From Pseudomonadota bacterium (GTDB lineage: Bacteria > Pseudomonadota > Alphaproteobacteria > Rickettsiales > SXRF01): a stretch of DNA of 54,509 nt. The translations under genes and the position numbers were made by a program. The DNA is taken from positions 1-54,509 of the forward strand of contig JAGWIM010000004.1 of the NCBI GenBank assembly GCA_028873525.1. The letters are read 5' to 3'. The notes below the pieces were generated by a model. It had not been told where the DNA came from, did not search any database, and saw only the letters and a program-made list of their open reading frames with translations. The first letter of the stretch is position 1, and each line of letters begins with the position of its first letter. Shown piece by piece: positions 51,298 through 54,509 of the stretch.

Positions 51298-52674
51298 ATG
51301 CCCGGCACATACCTCACCCACCAGCAGCAGGAAACGACCGGCGGCAAGCTTCCGGCGCGCCGTCAGGCCGGCGTCGCCGCGATGAAAAAATTTTCCGCAG
51401 GGAACACTGCGCCAGGATTCCTCAAATGCCAGAACGGGGGAATAATGATAACGTGGGCGATATTGCTGCCTGCTATCATTGGCATGATGGGGTTGGGTCT
51501 GGAAACGGGCAATTGGTACCTGGCAAAACGCAATTTGCAGGCGGTTGCCGACGCCGCGGCGATCGCTGGTGCTTATGAAACGACTGCCAGCGCCCGTACC
51601 ACAAGCGCCACCAATGCCGTGGCCGCTAATGGCTTTGGCAATGGCAGCAATGTGACTATTACGGTAAACAATCCCCCCCGGAGCGGCAATTACACGTCTA
51701 ATACCAGCGCCGTGGAAGTGCTTCTTTCCCAGCCGCAAACGATGATGTTTTCAGCCCTGTTCTTAAACCAGTCCCCGACCATTACCGTTCGCGCCGTGGC
51801 CTTGCCTAAAACCAGCCCGCCCAACGATGGCATTGGTGGATGTATCGTGGCGCTTGATCCATCAGGCAGCAGTGATTTCGATATGTCGGGCGGAGCGACA
51901 ATTAATGCTACCAATTGTTTCATGGCGTCCAATTCCAATAACAGCCAGGCCATCAAAATGACCGGCGGCGCCACCATGAACGTAGACGGTCTTTACACCA
52001 TGGGTAATTATACTTTAAGCGGCGGGGCAGAACTTAATTCCACCAACGCTCCTATCGTTGATGCGCTTTCTCCCATAGCCGATCCGTACCAGAATCTGTC
52101 CATTCCCAGCTATTCTGGTTGCGACCATAACCAATATAGCCTTAACGGCGGAAAAACAGCTACCCTGTCCCCCGGCGTCTATTGCAACGGCATTTCCCTC
52201 AACGGAGGATCTACAGCCACTTTACAGCCGGGCGTATATATCATCGACCGCGGCACGCTGAGCGTTAATGGCGGCAACACGCTTACCGGCAACGGCGTCA
52301 CCATTATTCTTACCAGCAGCACCGGTTCCGATTACGCCACGGCCTCTATCAATGGAGGAGCCAACGTCACCCTGAGCGCTCCTACCAGCGGCACCGATGC
52401 AGGGGTGGCCATCTATCAGGATCGTAACGCTCCCATTGATAGTTCCAGTAGTTTCAATGGCGGATCCACGATGAATGTCACGGGAGCAATTTATTTCCCA
52501 CATGGAGAATTGTCCTTTACCGGCGGCAATTCCACGTCCAGCCCGTCTTGCACCCAGGTCATCGCGTGGTCGCTTAATTTCAGCGGCGGCACCAATTTGA
52601 GCGGCAACTGCCCGAACAGCGGTATGAGCAAGATTACGACGCCGGTCTCAGGGTCGGTCACCTTGGTAGAGTAA
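51298..52674 (+). CDS. TadG-like pilus protein with repetitive surface domain
   Basis: The N-terminal region (near residue 40) carries GGIMITWAILLPAIIGMMGLG with LETGNWYLAKRNLQAVADAA, the TadG/TadE-like helix. After about residue 190 the protein is made of many short Asn/Ser/Gly repeats, each with a turn such as SGGATINA, TGGATMNV, SGGAELNS, NGGKTATL, NGGSTATL, NGGNTLTG, NGGANVTL and NGGSTMNV. The spacing is irregular. This suggests a right-handed beta-helix on the cell surface or pilus. The start is uncertain: GTG at 51259 or ATG at 51382 are alternatives. It is followed by two TadE-like genes. Confidence 0.85.
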   Translation: MPGTYLTHQQQETTGGKLPARRQAGVAAMKKFSAGNTAPGFLKCQNGGIMITWAILLPAIIGMMGLGLETGNWYLAKRNLQAVADAAAIAGAYETTASARTTSATNAVAANGFGNGSNVTITVNNPPRSGNYTSNTSAVEVLLSQPQTMMFSALFLNQSPTITVRAVALPKTSPPNDGIGGCIVALDPSGSSDFDMSGGATINATNCFMASNSNNSQAIKMTGGATMNVDGLYTMGNYTLSGGAELNSTNAPIVDALSPIADPYQNLSIPSYSGCDHNQYSLNGGKTATLSPGVYCNGISLNGGSTATLQPGVYIIDRGTLSVNGGNTLTGNGVTIILTSSTGSDYATASINGGANVTLSAPTSGTDAGVAIYQDRNAPIDSSSSFNGGSTMNVTGAIYFPHGELSFTGGNSTSSPSCTQVIAWSLNFSGGTNLSGNCPNSGMSKITTPVSGSVTLVE

Positions 52675-52679
52675 GATAC

Positions 52680-53138
52680 ATGCTGATAAGACACGTATAC
52701 GAAAATGCCAGGCGCCTTGGCAGGGATTGCCTGGGCGCCGCCACCGTCGAGTTCGCTATTGTTGCGACCACGGTCATTATTATAGTGCCGCTTATATGGG
52801 ATCTGGCATCGGTCATCAGCAGTTCGATGTCTTTGAGCGGCGCCATGCGGGCAGGAATACAGTACGCCCTTTCTCAACCTTCCGATAATGCCGGCATTGC
52901 ACAAGTTATTCAAACGGCAAGCGGCTTTCCAGCCAACAGTGTAACCGTCACCACCGCCCAATCCTGTACCTGTTCGGGATCGTCCGCAACATGCGGGCGA
53001 TCATGTTCGGACGGCGGCAATCCTGCCATGTATGATACCGTGACTGCAAATTATTCGGTGCCCACCATGCTGCCTTATGCCAATTACCCGAATAATTCAT
53101 TTTCCATCAGTAAAACTGTAACCGTGCGTGTACAATGA
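52680..53138 (+). CDS. TadE-like minor pilin 1
   Basis: This 152-residue protein has a short charged leader, the TadE motif GAATVEFAIVATTVIIIVP and one membrane helix, then a periplasmic domain with two pairs of closely spaced Cys (CTCSGSSATCGRSC). It is a pseudopilin of the Tad system, processed by a dedicated peptidase. Its stop overlaps the next start (ATGA). Compared with typical TadE, the four-cysteine patch is notable. Confidence 0.88.
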   Translation: MLIRHVYENARRLGRDCLGAATVEFAIVATTVIIIVPLIWDLASVISSSMSLSGAMRAGIQYALSQPSDNAGIAQVIQTASGFPANSVTVTTAQSCTCSGSSATCGRSCSDGGNPAMYDTVTANYSVPTMLPYANYPNNSFSISKTVTVRVQ

Positions 53139-53548
53139 AAATTTACGGGCGGCATTCGGTTCGATGGCTGTGTAAACATGAAACCGGCGCGGCAACGGTG
53201 GAAATGGCCTTGGTGCTGCCTGTATTTCTGTTATTGGTTTTAGGCATCATGGAATTTGGGCGGGCTTACTGGACGCTCAATTCCATGCAAATCGCTATCG
53301 ACGAGGCCGGACGCTATGCGATGATAAACGTTGCGGCGCCTGACTCGCAGATTATTTCTGTGGCACAATCAAATTTGTATGGCCTCAATCCCAACGACTT
53401 CACCGTCACTTCTCAATCGAAAACCATCAACAGCATAAACTATAAAGTGATCACCGCCACTTACACGTTCAGTTTTATAGCGCCAGGCGTACTGCCTTTT
53501 GGCAACATAACGCTCACCCGTCAAACGACCGTCCCTCTCGTACCATAA
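53135..53548 (+). CDS. TadE-like minor pilin 2
   Basis: This 137-residue protein has the motif TGAATVEMALVLPVFLLLVL followed by GIMEFGRAYW, then a periplasmic domain that is mostly beta-type. It is translationally coupled to the previous TadE gene. Like it, it should be a minor component of the Flp pilus. Confidence 0.9.
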   Translation: MKIYGRHSVRWLCKHETGAATVEMALVLPVFLLLVLGIMEFGRAYWTLNSMQIAIDEAGRYAMINVAAPDSQIISVAQSNLYGLNPNDFTVTSQSKTINSINYKVITATYTFSFIAPGVLPFGNITLTRQTTVPLVP

Positions 53549-53624
53549 TGCCGAAGCCAATTGACGCGTCTTTTCCGGCAAATCGGCGATTCGCTTGCGA
53601 ACCTGTTCATAAGCCAGTAGAGTC

Positions 53625-53677
53625 GCCAGTCGATAGTCGGTAGCATTCGCTTACTGTCGACTCACGACTAACGACTG
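53625..53677. repeat. Inverted low-complexity repeat before the TadD-like gene
   Basis: CCAGTCGATAGTCGGTAG at the left and CTCACGACTAACGACTGG at the right are imperfect inverted copies. The unit TTAGTCGATAGTC also occurs at 16963-16990. It is directly before the ribosome-binding region of the next gene. Confidence 0.55.
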
Positions 53678-53684
53678 GAAAGCT

Positions 53685-54488
53685 ATGGCGCGTTTCTTCC
53701 TTGCTTTTGCCCTGTTTGTCTTCCTCGCCGCCTGCACGCCGCCCACCCAGGCGAAAAATGCCGCCGGCGCAAGCGGGCAGAAACGGGATGACATCCAGGA
53801 GGCGCGCCAGTTGCGGCAGTCGGGCAAGGCTGCGGAAGCGGTCACGCTGCTGCAGGCGGCGGCGGTCAAACAGCCGGACAACCCGGAGTTGCTTGCCCAG
53901 CTCGGCTACGCGCAAATTGCTAACAGCCAGCCGGAAGATGCCATCAACACGTTCGACCGGCTAATCGCCATCGCCCCCGGCGATGCGGTGGCCTATGACG
54001 GCAAGGCGATAGCCTTCGACCATGCCGGCAATCACCTTGCGGCACAGGAATTGTACCAGTACGCGCTGAAACTGGCGCCAGGATCGGTGCGTATTCAGAA
54101 CAATCTTGCCATGTCGCTGATCCTAAACGGGCAGTTCGACCAGGCCATCGGCCGGCTTGAAGCGCTGAACACCGTCGCCGGCGGCAACCTTACGGTGCGC
54201 CAGAACCTGGCGCTGGCTTACGGCTTAAGCGGCCAGGACGAAAAGGCGCTGGCGCTCAACCTGCAAGATCTGCCGCCGGAACAGGCCAAGGAAAACCTGC
54301 GCTTCTACGAAACCTATAAAAAACATCAATCACTCAAGGAGGCCGGCGCGGCGGCGCCCAAACAAATCGGCTTCGCTGAAGCGCCGTCCGCCACCAGAAA
54401 TGATGCCGGAAAATCTCATCCGCAGGGCGGCGCGCTCAAACCGGCGAAGGATGAGCCTGCCGCGTCAAATCCCACGCCGGACGACTAG
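53685..54488 (+). CDS. TadD-like TPR lipoprotein
   Basis: This 267-residue protein has a type II signal peptide with lipobox LAAC (cysteine near residue 17), then five or so tetratricopeptide repeats (about 38-200, for example NPELLAQLGYAQIANSQPED). The tail is Pro/Ala/Lys-rich. In Tad systems the lipoprotein TadD has this layout and helps pilus assembly, and the position after the TadG/TadE genes supports it. A repeat element is just upstream, so the ribosome site is weak. Confidence 0.85.
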   Translation: MARFFLAFALFVFLAACTPPTQAKNAAGASGQKRDDIQEARQLRQSGKAAEAVTLLQAAAVKQPDNPELLAQLGYAQIANSQPEDAINTFDRLIAIAPGDAVAYDGKAIAFDHAGNHLAAQELYQYALKLAPGSVRIQNNLAMSLILNGQFDQAIGRLEALNTVAGGNLTVRQNLALAYGLSGQDEKALALNLQDLPPEQAKENLRFYETYKKHQSLKEAGAAAPKQIGFAEAPSATRNDAGKSHPQGGALKPAKDEPAASNPTPDD

Positions 54489-54509
54489 AGCATTTTCGCT
54501 CCACTCTTT

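Noticed and set aside
1-54509. CRISPR array, tRNA or rRNA genes, transposase or integrase
   Set aside because: None was seen: no regularly spaced repeats with unique spacers, no cloverleaf-like sequence with a CCA end, and no recombinase motifs.

Overview
The window is chromosomal DNA of an alphaproteobacterium with a GC content that looks to be in the high fifties to sixty percent. The placement rests on gene content and local order: gatCAB divergent from ruvX-plsY-dprA-topA, cobalamin adenosyltransferase-etfB-etfA next to a twin-transmembrane small protein, hemD-mitofilin-hemY, pdxJ-acpS next to a bifunctional Rsh (SpoT) gene, an NDUFS4-like complex I subunit and a DUF2610-like protein. Several large proteins match no family I recognise, so the organism is probably from a poorly sampled lineage (a Micavibrio-like or basal Rickettsiales-like group is a guess). 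I see no rRNA, tRNA, CRISPR array, transposase or integrase gene.

Layout. 1-5 kb: two large divergent proteins of unknown function; the leftward one is an internal duplication. 5-9.5 kb: fumC, a small membrane protein, purEK and a diguanylate cyclase. 9.6-16.4 kb: a membrane-anchored unknown protein, a TAXI-type binding protein, a dicarboxylate/amino-acid symporter, a two-gene operon of unknown proteins and a DUF2610-like gene. 16.4-17.8 kb: a long palindrome, the NDUFS4-like gene, then an AT-rich island with two short leftward ORFs behind a promoter that carries an operator-like palindrome, and a small C39-like peptidase. 17.8-27.3 kb: a class I amidotransferase-like hydrolase, topA, dprA, plsY, ruvX, then gatC, an extra gene, gatA and gatB. 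27.3-34.4 kb: a lipoprotein, hemY, mitofilin, hemD, acpS, pdxJ, spoT. 34.7-42.7 kb: a Tad (Flp) pilus operon cpaB-C-D-E-F-tadB-tadC. 42.8-47.2 kb: nadE, etfA, etfB, adenosyltransferase, twin-TM protein. 47.7-48.6 kb: a 47-codon gene and two VirB2/TrbC-like pilins with no other secretion gene nearby. 48.8-51.1 kb: ppx/gppA and rodA. 51.3-54.5 kb: a TadG-like protein with a repetitive surface domain, two TadE-like pseudopilins and a TadD-like TPR lipoprotein, which are the missing pieces of the Tad machine.

A theme of the window is short palindromic or repeat elements. Most are intergenic, but two sit in frame inside conserved genes (etfB and nadE), and others have supplied the 3' ends of pdxJ and acpS. 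This resembles the Rickettsia palindromic elements that insert into coding sequence. Start codons below were chosen by Shine-Dalgarno position, overlap with the upstream gene and family length; where these disagree I say so.
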